In this document: one piece after another, positions 44,033 through 54,543 of the stretch | How positions within the stretch are numbered: position 1 is the first letter of the stretch | How the letters are laid out: each line of letters starts with the position of its first letter | Origin: Natrinema sp. DC36 | Lineage (GTDB): Archaea > Halobacteriota > Halobacteria > Halobacteriales > Natrialbaceae | Length of the DNA: 64,000 nt | Assembly (NCBI RefSeq): GCF_020405225.1 | Contig: NZ_CP084472.1 | Coordinates: forward strand, 3,658,001 to 3,722,000 | Reading direction: 5' to 3' | The notes under the pieces: model-generated | Databases searched by the model: none | What the model was told of the DNA's origin: nothing | The model's input: the letters and a program-made list of their open reading frames with translations, nothing else | Translations under genes and position numbers: made by a program

Positions 44033-45328
44033 ATGCACGTCGACATCGGAAACGCGCTCGCGTCCGTCGCGTCGCCGGGCGTCTCGAGGGAGTCCCTCGA
44101 GCGCCTGGACGAGCAGGTGGCGGCCGCCCACGAGCGCATCGAGCGCGGGATGGCGAACGAGGAGCACGGCTACGAGGCGCTGAATCTCCCCGAACGAACC
44201 GATCCGGACGAGATTCGAGCGGCGGTCGAGCCGGTTTCCGACGCCGAGGCGCTGCTCACCGTCGGCATCGGCGGCAGTTCGCTGGGCGCGGCGACGATCA
44301 CGAACGCGCTCGATTCGGACACCGAAACGGTCTTTCTGGACAACGTCGATCCCGAGTGGGTCTCGAACCGCCTCGAGGGACTCCCCCTCGAGAACGCCGC
44401 GATCAACGTGGTCTCGCGATCCGGGACGACGGCGGAGACGCTGGCGAACTTCCTGGTCGTTCGCGAGGCCCTCGAGTCGGCCGGCGTCGACTGGACCGAG
44501 CGGACGATCGTCACCACCGGCGAGGCCGGTCCGCTCCGCGACCTCGCGAACCGGCACGATCTGCCGTCGCTGAAGGTCCCCGATGGGGTCCCCGGTCGCT
44601 TCTCCGCGCTGTCGGCGGTCGGCATGGTCGCCGCGGCCGTCTGCGGACACGACCTCGAGGCGCTGCTCGCGGGCGCGGACGCCGAGCGCGAGACGCTGTC
44701 GGGGTCGCTCTTCGACTGTCCGGCCTACGCCTACGGCGCGACGACCTACGCACTGGACCAGCGAGGTGCGGGAATCAACGCGATGATGCCCTACGCGGAG
44801 TCCCTCGAGACCTCGGCCGAGTGGTTCGCACAGCTGTGGGCCGAGAGCCTCGGGAAGGACGATCTCGGCCAGACGCCCGTGCGAGCGCTCGGTGTGACGG
44901 ACCAGCACTCGCAACTCCAGCTCTATCGCGCAGGCCCGCGGGACAAGCTCGTCACCTTCGTCACCGCTCGAGAGGGAACGGACCGGCCGATTCCTGACAC
45001 CGACGCCGAGGATCTGGCGTATCTCGGCGACGCGACGCTGGGCGAACTCCTCGAGGCCGAATTCGAGGCCACCGAGGCCAGCCTCGCGGCCGCGGGCCGA
45101 CCGAACGTCCGCGTCGAACTCGAGCGCGTCGACGAGTACGAACTCGGCGGGCTGCTCTACGGGATGGAAGCCGCCTGCGTGCTCGCGGGCGAACTCTACG
45201 GCGTGAACACCTTCGAGCAGCCGGCCGTCGAGTGGGCCAAGAAGGCGACGCGCGGCCTGCTGGGCGGCGGGGACTTCGAGGAGGTCGACGCCGTCGCGGC
45301 GAAGACGGAGCTTCGGATCGAACGGTAG
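44033..45328 (+). CDS. pgi: Glucose-6-phosphate isomerase
   Basis: 431 residues of the classical PGI family (shorter than bacterial forms of about 450-550, normal for haloarchaea). The sugar-phosphate binding segment is VGIGGSSLGAATIT (about 77-90), followed by SRSGTTAETLANFLVVRE and the C-terminal NTFEQPAVEWAKKATRGLL with the catalytic-Lys signature. It interconverts glucose-6-phosphate and fructose-6-phosphate. Monocistronic by spacing. Confidence 0.95.
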   Translation: MHVDIGNALASVASPGVSRESLERLDEQVAAAHERIERGMANEEHGYEALNLPERTDPDEIRAAVEPVSDAEALLTVGIGGSSLGAATITNALDSDTETVFLDNVDPEWVSNRLEGLPLENAAINVVSRSGTTAETLANFLVVREALESAGVDWTERTIVTTGEAGPLRDLANRHDLPSLKVPDGVPGRFSALSAVGMVAAAVCGHDLEALLAGADAERETLSGSLFDCPAYAYGATTYALDQRGAGINAMMPYAESLETSAEWFAQLWAESLGKDDLGQTPVRALGVTDQHSQLQLYRAGPRDKLVTFVTAREGTDRPIPDTDAEDLAYLGDATLGELLEAEFEATEASLAAAGRPNVRVELERVDEYELGGLLYGMEAACVLAGELYGVNTFEQPAVEWAKKATRGLLGGGDFEEVDAVAAKTELRIER

Positions 45329-45702
45329 CCGACCGCTGGGTCCCGTCCTCGTCGCGCCGTTGATAGTGAATGGAACGGTGTGTTCTGGAGGGATTGGGTG
45401 AGACAAAGCGTCCTGCTATCGTGGCAACACGGAATCGCCACGCCCTCCCCAGCCGATTCGCTCGTTCACTCCGTTCTCTCGCTCATCCCTCGCACGGCTT
45501 CAGGACGCGGCTCACCTATCGGGTTCGCCGCGGCCCAGCGCGCGCCACCGCGTGCCGGGTGGTCAGTCTGGAGTGATACGTCGTTCGCTGTACTGACCGC
45601 AGGGGAGAGGAGACACGGTGCCGCTGCGGAGTGAAACCGGATCCTCCCCGTCGCATCGTCCGTTTGCGGTGCGCCTATCAGCCCTCGCACGAACACCTAC
45701 GT
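45329..45702. other. Intergenic spacer
   Basis: 374 bases between pgi and the CPBP protease gene. Words such as TCGTTCACTCCGTTCTCTCGCTC are typical haloarchaeal spacer. I see no gene, RNA or strong repeat. Confidence 0.5.
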
Positions 45703-46836
45703 ATGACCGAGACTGCACGGGCCGACGACGCCGGCCCGATCGCCTCAGACGTGATTCCCGGGATCGGGACGGCCCTCGCGGGGATCACCATGGTCGCCAT
45801 GCTCGTCCCCGTCCGCCAGGGCGTCGACGATCTCGCCGTCTGGGCGGGCGTCGGGTTCGCCCTCGCCGCCGTCCTCGCGTTTCTCGTCCGTCGCCACGGC
45901 GGCATCGAGCGGACGATCGCTGGACCGATCGCAGCCGGCTCGAGCGTCGCGGTCGTCTTACTCACCGGCTACGCCCTGAATCAGGGGATTACGGCATCGA
46001 CGTCGCTACCGTCGGTCTCGCTGTCGATTCCCCTCGTCTTCGTCGCTTTCGTTACTGCGGGACTGACCGCCGGCGTGGGCGTCGCGGAGTCCCTGGGTAT
46101 CGGACTCGTCGGATTCAAACGCCGGACGCAGCAACTGGCCGTCCTCACCGGCGTCGGGTTCGCCGGTCTCTTCGCTCCCGAAGTCACGACGCCCATCCTC
46201 GCGATTCCGATCTTCCCGTTCATCGAGTCGCTCTCGGAGACCGAACTCCTCGTCGTCAGTCAGGTCGTCGGCAATCTCGGTATGGCGCTGGGGACGGCGA
46301 TCATCGTGGTGGGCTATCTCCAGCTGACCGATCGCGACCGCTCCTTTCTCGATCTCCGATTGCCGACGGCGCGGGAGGTCGGCTGGACCGTCGCCGGACT
46401 GATCGTCCTCTTCGGGGCCGTCTTCGCGATCGATTTCGTCATGCGGACGGTCGGCGTCGAGGGCTCGGATCACGCGACGACCCAGCGAGCCCAGGAGCGT
46501 CCCGAGCTGATGCTTATAATGATCCCGATCGCGATCCTGATCATCGGTCCCTTCGAGGAGCTGCTGTATCGGAACGTCATTCAGAAATCGCTCTACGACA
46601 CGTTCTCACGGGCCGGTGCCGTCGTCACGGCGAGCGTCATCTTCGCCGCCGTCCACGTCTCCGCGTACGCCACCGCCGGTCTCGGCGCGGTCATCGCCAG
46701 TCTCGGTACCGTCTTCGGACTCTCGCTCGTCCTCGGGACGATTTACGAGCGAACCGAGAACCTCGTGATCCCCGCGCTGGTCCACGGGCTCTATAACGCC
46801 GTGCTGTTCGCGAACCTTTACTCACTCTACGGATAA
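45703..46836 (+). CDS. CPBP family intramembrane glutamic endopeptidase
   Basis: 377 residues with about ten membrane helices. The C-terminal CPBP/Abi domain carries PFEELLYRNVIQKSLYD (the E-E-x-x-x-R motif), FAAVHVSAYATAG and LVHGLYNAVLFANL with the conserved His and Asn. Proteases of this type process prenylated or other membrane substrates. The N-terminal half consists of extra hydrophobic helices. The ATG at 45703 begins MTETARADDAG. Substrate is unknown. Confidence 0.9.
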   Translation: MTETARADDAGPIASDVIPGIGTALAGITMVAMLVPVRQGVDDLAVWAGVGFALAAVLAFLVRRHGGIERTIAGPIAAGSSVAVVLLTGYALNQGITASTSLPSVSLSIPLVFVAFVTAGLTAGVGVAESLGIGLVGFKRRTQQLAVLTGVGFAGLFAPEVTTPILAIPIFPFIESLSETELLVVSQVVGNLGMALGTAIIVVGYLQLTDRDRSFLDLRLPTAREVGWTVAGLIVLFGAVFAIDFVMRTVGVEGSDHATTQRAQERPELMLIMIPIAILIIGPFEELLYRNVIQKSLYDTFSRAGAVVTASVIFAAVHVSAYATAGLGAVIASLGTVFGLSLVLGTIYERTENLVIPALVHGLYNAVLFANLYSLYG

Positions 46837-46858
46837 ACTGCGCCCAGCTCCCGTCCCG

Positions 46859-47317
46859 TTACGAGGGGTTCTTTCTGGCCAGTTCCGACCCGCAGATCGG
46901 GCACCGGTCTTTTTCCTCGTCGAACTCGCGACCGCAGCCCTGACACTGGTAGCGCCAGTGGCGCTGTTCGTCGATCCCCTCGCGGGCGATCACTTCGACC
47001 TCGACGTTGAGTTTCTCCGCGACGTTTTGCATCGCGTAGTCGTCGGTCACGAGGACGGCGTCGAGTTCGAAACTCGCCGCGACGAGGCGAACGTCGGTGC
47101 CGGAGAGGACCTCGAGGTCGCCGGACTCTCGGGCCGCGCGCTCGACCTTTTCGGTGGTGTCGTCGTTGGGAATGTGAATGTGCATCCCGGAGCCCTCCAT
47201 CGCATCGTAGCGATAGGCGCTCTCGTCTTCCAGTTCCTCGCGGACGAGCGGGATAGTTGCAGTCTGTTCTGTCGTGTGGAAATCGTGGATAAAAGCCGAG
47301 GAGTCGAGAACGTACAT
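46859..47317 (-). CDS. nob1: rRNA maturation endonuclease Nob1 (PIN + zinc ribbon)
   Basis: 152 residues. The PIN domain has acidic residues at D5 (MYVLDSSAFI), D75 (SGTDVRLVA) and D92-D93 (LVTDDYAMQNVA). The C-terminal zinc ribbon has C125-x-x-C128 and C139-x-x-C142. Nob1 cuts the 3' end of 16S rRNA precursor in small-subunit maturation. It lies 4 bp after the PRC-barrel gene, and the two are convergent with the CPBP gene. Confidence 0.93.
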   Translation of the reverse strand: MYVLDSSAFIHDFHTTEQTATIPLVREELEDESAYRYDAMEGSGMHIHIPNDDTTEKVERAARESGDLEVLSGTDVRLVAASFELDAVLVTDDYAMQNVAEKLNVEVEVIAREGIDEQRHWRYQCQGCGREFDEEKDRCPICGSELARKNPS

Positions 47318-47321
47318 ACCG

Positions 47322-47567
47322 TTAGCGCTGGACGACGATGTAGTCTTTTACCGCCTGAACGCGGTTGACGGGAACGAGGAAGTGGCCGGCGTCGTCGAGA
47401 TCGAAATCGACGGCGCGCCGGGACAGTTCCTCGTCCGGTTCGATAACGAGATCGTTGAGTTTCCCCGATTTGAGATCCATCGTGATGTTGTAGAGCAATC
47501 CGAGCTCGGTGCCGTCGGAACCCATGACGGACTTCCCCGAGAGGTTTTCAGCGAGTATATCGCTCAT
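47322..47567 (-). CDS. PRC-barrel domain protein
   Basis: 81 residues, one PRC-barrel domain: ENLSGKSVMGSDGTELGLLY followed by SGKLNDLVIEPDEE and HFLVPVNRVQAVKDYIVV. PRC barrels occur in RimM and photosynthetic reaction centres. Stand-alone archaeal members are linked to RNA or cell-division functions. It precedes nob1 by 4 bp in one operon, which hints at a role in ribosome maturation. Confidence 0.9.
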   Translation of the reverse strand: MSDILAENLSGKSVMGSDGTELGLLYNITMDLKSGKLNDLVIEPDEELSRRAVDFDLDDAGHFLVPVNRVQAVKDYIVVQR

Positions 47568-47865
47568 GCATACCCGTACTTACTAATCGGTATTAAAAAC
47601 CACGGGGTGAGCGCGGCTCGGCGTCTGACGCCGGGCAGACACGGGCCGAACGCCCGCCCGATCGAACCCCGTTCGGACACGATTGGATCCGTTCGAACGC
47701 GCTCGAGTTCGACGCGGACGTTCGGGGCTGGACCCACCCGTCGAACCGGTCCGCGGTCGTCGGGCGGGACGCGATTGCAGCCGTGATCACCGGAACGGCG
47801 ATGACGATGGGTTTAACTGCGGCGATACGGACGATTTAGACAAGACCTTCCTCGGGTGGTTCACC

Positions 47866-49665
47866 ATGTCGGACACGGATACACGCGACCCCACATCCCT
47901 CAGAACGCCGATCGTCGCCGTCCTCGGACACGTCGATCACGGCAAGACAAGTCTCCTCGACAAGATCCGCGGCTCCGCGGTCATCGAGGGCGAAGCAGGC
48001 GCGATCACCCAGCACATCGGCGCGACCGCCGTTCCGCTGGACATCATCTCCACGATCGCGGGCGAACTCGTCGACCCGGACGACTTCGACCTCCCCGGCC
48101 TCCTCTTCATCGACACGCCGGGTCACCACTCCTTTACCACGCTGCGATCCCGCGGTGGCGCGCTGGCCGATATCGCCATCCTCGTCGTCGACGTCAACGA
48201 CGGCTTCCAGCCCCAGACGCTCGAGGCCCTGGATATCCTCAAGCGCTCCGAAACGCCGTTCATCGTCGCGGCGAACAAGATCGACACGGTTCCCGGCTGG
48301 AATCCGAACGAGGACTCGCCGATCAACGACACCTACGAGTCCCAGTCCGAGCGCGTCCGCCAGCGCCTCGACGAGAGCCTCTACGAGATCATCGGCAACC
48401 TCTCGGACGAGGGCTTTTCCGCCGACCTCTACTGGCGCGTCCAGAACTTCCAGCGCAACGTCGGCGTCGTCCCCGTTTCGGCGATGACCGGCGAGGGCGT
48501 TCCGGACCTCCTGACCGTTATGATGGGCCTCTCCCAGCGCTACATGAAAGAGGAGATGGAGATCGACGTCGCCGGCCCCGGCGTCGGCACCGTCCTCGAG
48601 GTCAAAGAGGAGAAAGGGTTCGGGACGACGATCGACACGGTGCTGTACGACGGGACGATCCGGTCGGACGATCAGCTCGTCGTCGGCGGCCAGAACGAGC
48701 CGATCGTTACCGAGGTGCGCGCGCTGCTCCAGCCGCGACCGCTGGCCGAGATCCGAACCGAGAGCCGGTTCGAGAAAGTCGACGAGGTCTCGGCAGCGTC
48801 CGGGATCAAAGTCGCCGCGCCCGAACTCGCGGACGCGATGGCCGGCGCACCGGTCCGGGTCGTCCGCGATCGCGACCTCGATGAGGTCGTCGCTGAAGTC
48901 CAGGCCGAACTCGCGGACATCGCCGTCGACACCGCCGAAGACGGTGTCGTCGTCAAGGCCGACACGCTCGGCAGCCTCGAGGCCATGGCCGACGCCTTGG
49001 GCGACGCGGAGGTGCCGATCGTCCGCGCGGAGGTCGGCGACGTCGCGCCGCGGGACGTCTCGGTCGCCTCGACGGCCGAGGATGGGAAACAGAAGGCCAT
49101 CCTCGGGTTCAACGTCGACGTGCTCGACGACGCCGAGGACCGGGCCGAGATCGAAGACGTGACGATCTTCACCGACGAGGTCATCTACCAGCTGATCCAG
49201 GAGTACGAGGAGTACGTCGAGGGCATCGAGAAGGCCCAGCAAGACACCATTCTCGAGAACATCACGCGCCCCGCTCGATTCCGAATCCTCCCGGACCACA
49301 CCTTCCGCCAGAACGACCCCGCGGTCGTCGGCGTCGAGGTGAACTCCGGAACGGTCCAGAACAACGCGAACGTCGTCAAGTTCGATGGGAACGAGGCCGA
49401 CCGCGTCGGCCAGGTCAAGGGGATCCAGGAGCAAGGCGAGGACGTCGACGAAGCCCGCGCGGGCAACCGCGTCTCGGTCGCCATCGACGGCCCCACCGTC
49501 GGCCGCCAGATCGAGGAGGACGACGAACTCTGGATCGAGATCCCCGAGAAACACGCGAAGATCCTCGAGCAGGAACTCGCGAGCGATATCCCCGGCGACG
49601 AACTCGAGGCGCTGAATATGTACCTCGACAAGCAGCGCAGCCGGGACCCGTTCTGGGGGAAGTAG
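47866..49665 (+). CDS. infB: Translation initiation factor aIF5B/IF-2
   Basis: 599 residues. The G-domain has G1 GHVDHGKTSLLD, G3 DTPGHHSF and G4 NKID; domains II-IV follow, with GTVLEVKEEKGFGTTIDTVL and a long alpha helix ending near KQRSRDPFWGK. It promotes initiator tRNA placement and subunit joining. The ATG at 47866 follows an AT box (GATTTAGAC) about 30 nt upstream; the longer open frame before it is not supported. No intein is present. Confidence 0.96.
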   Translation: MSDTDTRDPTSLRTPIVAVLGHVDHGKTSLLDKIRGSAVIEGEAGAITQHIGATAVPLDIISTIAGELVDPDDFDLPGLLFIDTPGHHSFTTLRSRGGALADIAILVVDVNDGFQPQTLEALDILKRSETPFIVAANKIDTVPGWNPNEDSPINDTYESQSERVRQRLDESLYEIIGNLSDEGFSADLYWRVQNFQRNVGVVPVSAMTGEGVPDLLTVMMGLSQRYMKEEMEIDVAGPGVGTVLEVKEEKGFGTTIDTVLYDGTIRSDDQLVVGGQNEPIVTEVRALLQPRPLAEIRTESRFEKVDEVSAASGIKVAAPELADAMAGAPVRVVRDRDLDEVVAEVQAELADIAVDTAEDGVVVKADTLGSLEAMADALGDAEVPIVRAEVGDVAPRDVSVASTAEDGKQKAILGFNVDVLDDAEDRAEIEDVTIFTDEVIYQLIQEYEEYVEGIEKAQQDTILENITRPARFRILPDHTFRQNDPAVVGVEVNSGTVQNNANVVKFDGNEADRVGQVKGIQEQGEDVDEARAGNRVSVAIDGPTVGRQIEEDDELWIEIPEKHAKILEQELASDIPGDELEALNMYLDKQRSRDPFWGK

Positions 49666-49936
49666 ACGTACCTTTTTCTCGTCGGGTTCGCTCGCGTCGC
49701 TCGCTCACCACTCCTCCAAAAATCTACGCTAAAAAGGCCGCTCGCTCCCTGACTCACGGGCTAGCGCGCGTTCGTCTGTCCGCGGCGCAACGCGCCGCGC
49801 TGCTGGTCGCTCGCGGGTGCACTCCTTGCAACTCGACCGCAGCGGTAACTCCTTGGGCTGTACTTATCGCTAGAACGCTGCCCGCATCACCACCTGAGCA
49901 TTAACAAAGCCGTTCGTTTCCGGATCATCCGCATAC

Positions 49937-50315
49937 TCACTCCTCGGACCGCTCGAGGCGAACCCGCGCCCCGCCCTCGAGGTCCGCGAGCGGCTCCGTA
50001 TCAGTAATCCGCCCGACGACGGTTACCGGGCGCGGCGGCCCGCGGCTCGCCGTCCTCGCTGGCCGGCGTCGGTCCCCAGAACAGACACACCTTCCCGCCG
50101 GCCGGCCAGTAGGCGATCGCGCCCTCGGGGACGACCGCGCTGGCGTTCTCGAGCGGTACGTCCAGCGCGAGATCGAAATAGAGTTCGTCGCCCCAGCGCG
50201 TCGCCTCGCCCGCGACGGGGAGCGCGTCCTCGAGTGCGGCTCTCGTTTCGGGTGCGTCGTCGGTCCACTCGGCCTCGAGGTTACGGTCGTCGACGGTAAC
50301 GCGGAGATCGCTCAT
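49937..50315 (-). pseudogene. Cyclophilin-like fold protein, frameshifted near 50,028
   Basis: Frame 1 from ATG 50315 encodes about 95 residues of the cyclophilin-like family (ETRAALEDALPVAGEATRWG; KVCLFWGPTPASEDGEPRAA) and then ends with an untypical tail at 50,001. In the next frame the expected ending is present intact: PVTVVGRITDTEPLADLEGG, then ARVRLERSEE-stop at 49,937. A single extra base in the GGG/CCC run at 50,028-50,030 explains it. It is a recent frameshift, a sequencing error or, less likely, programmed frameshifting. Family function is unknown. Confidence 0.75.
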
Positions 50316-50371
50316 ACGAACACGTCACGAAGCAGGGGTACTTCTCGGTGACGACCGAGTCGCGTCGCGTC

Positions 50372-51292
50372 TCAGCCCGCGGTTTCGACGGCCCTCGAGT
50401 CGCGACGTTCGGCCCGGACGCGAGCGCGCTCGAGCGCCTCGGAGATCGATTCGGGATCGTCGATCGCGGAGCGGTCACAGCGGAGGTCGAACACGCTACT
50501 GTCGAACCCGAACCGCCGGCGTTCGACGACGAGTTCGTCGTCGGTCAGTCGGACGCCGTCGATCGTCTCCCACGGGATACATCTCTTCCAGAACGATCGG
50601 TCGACGACGAGACCGACCTCGTGGATGCGGATCTCCGGCGGATTCCACCGATCGGTTTCGTCGAGATCGTACCAGCCGTACCGCCGCGAGAGGATCATGA
50701 CGGCACCGTAGATGATCCAGAACGGGCCCAGGAGCCACTCCCCCTGCCAGACGCTGACGACGCCGGCGAGGATCATCAACGCCATAATCACGGTGTAGGC
50801 CGGCTCGCCGGTCCAGCCGCCGCTTCGCTGCCACGTCCACGTCGCGACTGGCTCGTCGGCCGTGAGCGCGTCGACGTACCGGTTTTTCGCCATTCGCTCG
50901 AGGCCGAAGCCCGAAACGCCGGCCAGGACGGCGACGACGATCGTGACGACGACGAACCGGCCGGTGGCGTCGATCGGTGTGAATGCGGACCCGACGAGGA
51001 CCGCGGTAAACGCCACTACCGGCGCGTAGCAGGCGAGGCGTCGCCACCGGGTCCCACCGATCCGCTCGGGGAGGCCGTGGGATCGCTTCGCGAAGATGTG
51101 GCCGACGATCGCGACGACAGTCACCGTACTCGGCAGGACGCCCAGCAGCGTCGCCGTGCTCGCCCCGGCCAGCAGGCCCGCGATTGCGACGATCCCGGTG
51201 GCGACGATCCCGAGGTAGAAGCCGAAACCGGCCTGAAAGCCGATGTCGGGCTCGTCGATCTCGAGCCGGGCACGTCGTTCGTGCGATGACAC
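50372..51292 (-). CDS. Membrane protein with C-terminal PH-like region, unknown
   Basis: 306 residues from the GTG at 51292 (MSSHERRARLEIDEPD); an upstream GTG at 51310 is possible. About six helices (roughly 22-42, 45-65, 85-105, 112-130, 165-185 and 190-205) precede a soluble C-terminus (IRIHEVGLVVDRSFWKRCIP; IDGVRLTDDELVVERRRFG) that looks like a PH/DUF304-type beta domain. A TTTTATG box about 28 nt before 51292 supports that start. Function is unknown. Confidence 0.75.
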   Translation of the reverse strand: MSSHERRARLEIDEPDIGFQAGFGFYLGIVATGIVAIAGLLAGASTATLLGVLPSTVTVVAIVGHIFAKRSHGLPERIGGTRWRRLACYAPVVAFTAVLVGSAFTPIDATGRFVVVTIVVAVLAGVSGFGLERMAKNRYVDALTADEPVATWTWQRSGGWTGEPAYTVIMALMILAGVVSVWQGEWLLGPFWIIYGAVMILSRRYGWYDLDETDRWNPPEIRIHEVGLVVDRSFWKRCIPWETIDGVRLTDDELVVERRRFGFDSSVFDLRCDRSAIDDPESISEALERARVRAERRDSRAVETAG

Positions 51293-51317
51293 AGTGTTCG
51301 CGTCTTCCACTGCTGGG

Positions 51318-51324
51318 CATAAAA
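51318..51324 (-). promoter_or_regulatory. TATA-like box favouring the GTG start at 51292
   Basis: The minus strand reads TTTTATG, 26-32 nt upstream of GTG 51292, but only 8-14 nt before GTG 51310. For leaderless transcription the former spacing is right. Confidence 0.45.
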
Positions 51325-51447
51325 CAAGTGCGGTGTCATTACTCCCCTTACACGATCCGTGTCGCCGTGCTCCGTGATCTCGGTAGTTCGAGACGGGCCG
51401 GCGAGTTCCAGTGTGAGAGTTAACACACCGCTCGTCGTGGACGACGT

Positions 51448-51798
51448 ATGCTCGTCCAGCTTCGCCAGTACAAACACGAGGAGGTCCAGTTCGACGACAA
51501 TCGGACGACCGGCGAGTCCCAGACCGAGGACACGGTCAACCCGGATGCGGACGACTACTTCGGCACAGACATGGAGGATCTCGATATCGAGACGTGGGAC
51601 ACCGTCGAGCACGAGGACGATCCGATCCAGCGCCGTTCCGTCACGGTCGACGGAGTCACCGCCGTCTCCGTCCCCGAGGATTCGGCCGAGGAAGATCCGG
51701 ATCTCCCCGGACGGACGGTTCAACTCCGCATGAAAGGGGGCATCGAGTCCCTCGAGCACGCCGAGATCGTCGAAGTCCAGGACGAAAACCCGCAGTAA
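51448..51798 (+). CDS. Small acidic protein, unknown function
   Basis: 116 residues, strongly acidic. Parts with possible structure are MLVQLRQYKHEEVQFDDN and the C-terminal GRTVQLRMKGGIESLEHAEI. The middle is Asp/Glu-rich. Good haloarchaeal codon use supports it as a gene. It precedes pyrG by 136 bp on the same strand. No family recognised. Confidence 0.65.
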   Translation: MLVQLRQYKHEEVQFDDNRTTGESQTEDTVNPDADDYFGTDMEDLDIETWDTVEHEDDPIQRRSVTVDGVTAVSVPEDSAEEDPDLPGRTVQLRMKGGIESLEHAEIVEVQDENPQ

Positions 51799-51934
51799 TC
51801 CATCTCCATTTTTGGACGAATGTTCGCCCACAGCGCGAAACGCCGAGCGGTGGCCCTCGACGAGGGGGTGACAACCTCTGTCGGAGACAGTGCAGTCCCG
51901 AAATCGTTTTCAAGCGGTCGCGCGCACACTCGGT

Positions 51935-53626
51935 ATGCCGACGGAATCGGACACTCATTATGACCCCTCGCTGGGGAACAAGTTCATCTTCGTCACCGGC
52001 GGCGTCATGTCGGGACTCGGGAAGGGGATTACGGCCGCGAGCACCGGCCGACTCCTCAAAAACGCCGGGTTCGACGTCACCGCGGTCAAGATCGATCCGT
52101 ACCTAAACGTCGACGCGGGGACGATGAACCCCTACCAGCACGGGGAGGTCTACGTCCTCGAGGACGGCGGCGAGGTCGACCTCGATCTCGGGAACTACGA
52201 GCGGTTCCTCGACATCGACATGACCTCGGACCACAACATCACGACGGGCAAGACCTACCAGCACGTCATCGAAAAGGAACGCGCCGGCGATTACCTGGGA
52301 AAGACGGTCCAGATCATTCCGCACATCACCGACGACATCAAGCGCCGCATTCGCGAGGCCGCGGACGGAACGGACGTCTGCATCATCGAAGTCGGCGGCA
52401 CCGTCGGGGATATCGAGGGGATGCCCTACCTCGAAGCGCTGCGCCAATTCGCCCACGAGGAACCCGAGGAGAACGTCCTCTTTACCCACGTCACCCTCGT
52501 TCCGTACTCGAAGAACGGGGAGCAGAAGACGAAGCCGACCCAGCACTCGGTCAAGGAGGTCCGCTCGATCGGCCTCCAGCCCGACGTGATCGTCGGCCGC
52601 TGCGAGGACCGCCTCGAGCCGAAGACCAAGGAGAAGATCGCGCTGTTCTGTGACATTCCCACGGACGCGGTGTTCTCCAACCCGGACGTCGAGGACGTCT
52701 ATCACGTCCCGCTGATGGTCGAAGACGAGGGGCTCGACCAGTACGTCCTCGAGCACTTCGGCCTCGACGACGAGGCGCTGCCGGAGGGCGAGCGAACCAA
52801 CGCGTGGCGCGAGATCGTCACCACCGAGAAAACCGGCGAGATCGACATCGCGCTGGTCGGCAAGTACGACCTCGAGGACGCGTACATGTCGATCCACGAG
52901 TCGCTGAAACACGCCGGCTTCGAGGTCGGCAGTAACGTCACGACCCACTGGGTGTCCGCCGACGAACTGAGCGAGGGCCACGACGGCCAACTCGAGGGGA
53001 TGGACGGGATCATCGTTCCCGGCGGGTTCGGGATGCGCGGCTCCGAAGGCAAGATCCGAGCCGTCCAGTACGCCCGCGAAAACGACGTTCCCTTCCTCGG
53101 ACTCTGTCTGGGCTTCCAGATGGCCGTCGTCGAGTACGCCCGAAACGTGCTCGGCCTCGAGGGCGCTCACTCCGCCGAGATGGAAGAAGAGACGCCCCAT
53201 CCGGTCATCGACATCCTGCCCGAGCAGTACGAGGTCGAAGATATGGGCGGGACGATGCGGTTGGGCGAGCACACGACCGTCATCGAACCCGAGACGCTGG
53301 CATACGAGCTCTACGGCGACACGTCCTGTTCCGAACGCCACCGCCACCGCTACGAGGTCAACCCCGAGTACTTCGACCAGTTCGAGGACGAACCGCTGGT
53401 CTTCTCGGGCACTGCGGGCAACCGGATGGAGATCCTCGAACTCGAGGACCACCCGTTCTTCCTCGGGACGCAGTTCCACCCCGAGTACACATCCCGCCCC
53501 GGGCAGCCGAGCCCGCCGTTTCTGGGACTGATCGAGGCCGTCCTCGAGCAGACCGACGATGCGGCCGAGGCGGAGAGCGAACCCGACGACGCGGACACCG
53601 ATGCTGAAACCGAGGTAACCCACTGA
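51935..53626 (+). CDS. pyrG: CTP synthase
   Basis: 563 residues. The N-terminal synthase domain starts [18 protein letters not shown] and includes [20 protein letters not shown]. The C-terminal class I glutaminase domain has the Cys nucleophile in [17 protein letters not shown] and His/Glu in [11 protein letters not shown]. It makes CTP from UTP, ATP and glutamine. The TGA overlaps the ATG of the next gene (TGATG), so pyrG, guaAb and a third gene form an operon. The last 25 residues are a loose acidic tail. Confidence 0.97.
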   Translation: MPTESDTHYDPSLGNKFIFVTGGVMSGLGKGITAASTGRLLKNAGFDVTAVKIDPYLNVDAGTMNPYQHGEVYVLEDGGEVDLDLGNYERFLDIDMTSDHNITTGKTYQHVIEKERAGDYLGKTVQIIPHITDDIKRRIREAADGTDVCIIEVGGTVGDIEGMPYLEALRQFAHEEPEENVLFTHVTLVPYSKNGEQKTKPTQHSVKEVRSIGLQPDVIVGRCEDRLEPKTKEKIALFCDIPTDAVFSNPDVEDVYHVPLMVEDEGLDQYVLEHFGLDDEALPEGERTNAWREIVTTEKTGEIDIALVGKYDLEDAYMSIHESLKHAGFEVGSNVTTHWVSADELSEGHDGQLEGMDGIIVPGGFGMRGSEGKIRAVQYARENDVPFLGLCLGFQMAVVEYARNVLGLEGAHSAEMEEETPHPVIDILPEQYEVEDMGGTMRLGEHTTVIEPETLAYELYGDTSCSERHRHRYEVNPEYFDQFEDEPLVFSGTAGNRMEILELEDHPFFLGTQFHPEYTSRPGQPSPPFLGLIEAVLEQTDDAAEAESEPDDADTDAETEVTH

Positions 53627-54543
53627 TGGTAGACACCGAGACGTTCGTTCCAGACGCAGTTGCAGAGATCGGCGACGAAATCGGCGACGCGAACGCCGTC
53701 ATCGCCCTTTCGGGCGGCGTCGACTCGTCGGTCGCCGCCGCACTGGCCTACGAGGCCATCGGCGACCGACTCACACCGGTCTACGTCGACACCGGCCTGA
53801 TGCGGAAGGGCGAGACCGACCAGATCCGCGAGACGTTCGACTACATGGAGTCGCTGCGAATCGTCGACGCGAAAGACCGCTTCCTCGAGGCGCTCGGGGG
53901 AACCACCGATCCCGAGGAGAAGCGCGAGATAATCGGCGAGCAGTTCATTCGAGAATTCGAGCGCGAGGCCAAAGACGCGGACGCGGACTATCTCGTCCAG
54001 GGGACGATCTACCCCGACCGCATCGAGAGCGAGGGCGGGATCAAGTCCCACCACAACGTCGGCGGGCTCCCCGAGATCGTCGACTTCGAGGGCATCGTCG
54101 AACCGGTCCGTGACCTCTACAAGGACGAAGTCCGCGAGGTCGCTCGCCACCTCGGCCTCGACGAGATCGTCGCCGAGCGGATGCCGTTCCCCGGCCCCGG
54201 ACTCGCCGTGCGCGTCATCGGCGAAGTCACCGAGGAGAAACTCGCGGTCGCCCGCCACTCGTGTCACGTCGTCGAGGAGGAACTCGAGGAGTACGAGCCC
54301 TGGCAAGCGCTCGCAGCCGTCATCGGCAAGGCCACGGGGGTCAAGGGAGACAACAGAGTTCACGGCTGGGTCGTCTCCGTGCGCTCAGTCGACTCGCGAG
54401 ACGGAATGACCGCCCGCGCCCAGGAAATCGACTGGGAGACCCTCCAGCGCATCCAGTCCCGGATCACCGGCCAGAACGACAACGTCGCCCGCGTCGTCTA
54501 CGACGTGACCCACAAGCCGCCCGCGACAATCGAGTACGAATGA
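53626..54543 (+). CDS. guaAb: GMP synthase subunit B (ATP-pyrophosphatase)
   Basis: 305 residues. The PP-loop is [18 protein letters not shown], and downstream signatures include [24 protein letters not shown] and [20 protein letters not shown]. It has no glutaminase domain; the amidotransferase subunit (GuaAa) must be encoded elsewhere. It converts XMP to GMP with ammonia from that subunit. It overlaps pyrG upstream and the following gene (ATGA) downstream. Confidence 0.96.
   Translation: MVDTETFVPDAVAEIGDEIGDANAVIALSGGVDSSVAAALAYEAIGDRLTPVYVDTGLMRKGETDQIRETFDYMESLRIVDAKDRFLEALGGTTDPEEKREIIGEQFIREFEREAKDADADYLVQGTIYPDRIESEGGIKSHHNVGGLPEIVDFEGIVEPVRDLYKDEVREVARHLGLDEIVAERMPFPGPGLAVRVIGEVTEEKLAVARHSCHVVEEELEEYEPWQALAAVIGKATGVKGDNRVHGWVVSVRSVDSRDGMTARAQEIDWETLQRIQSRITGQNDNVARVVYDVTHKPPATIEYE

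Noticed and set aside
47836-49554. 572-codon frame opposite infB
   Set aside because: infB motifs are unmistakable on the other strand. The same reasoning removes long antisense frames opposite pgi, pyrG and the TRAP permease.
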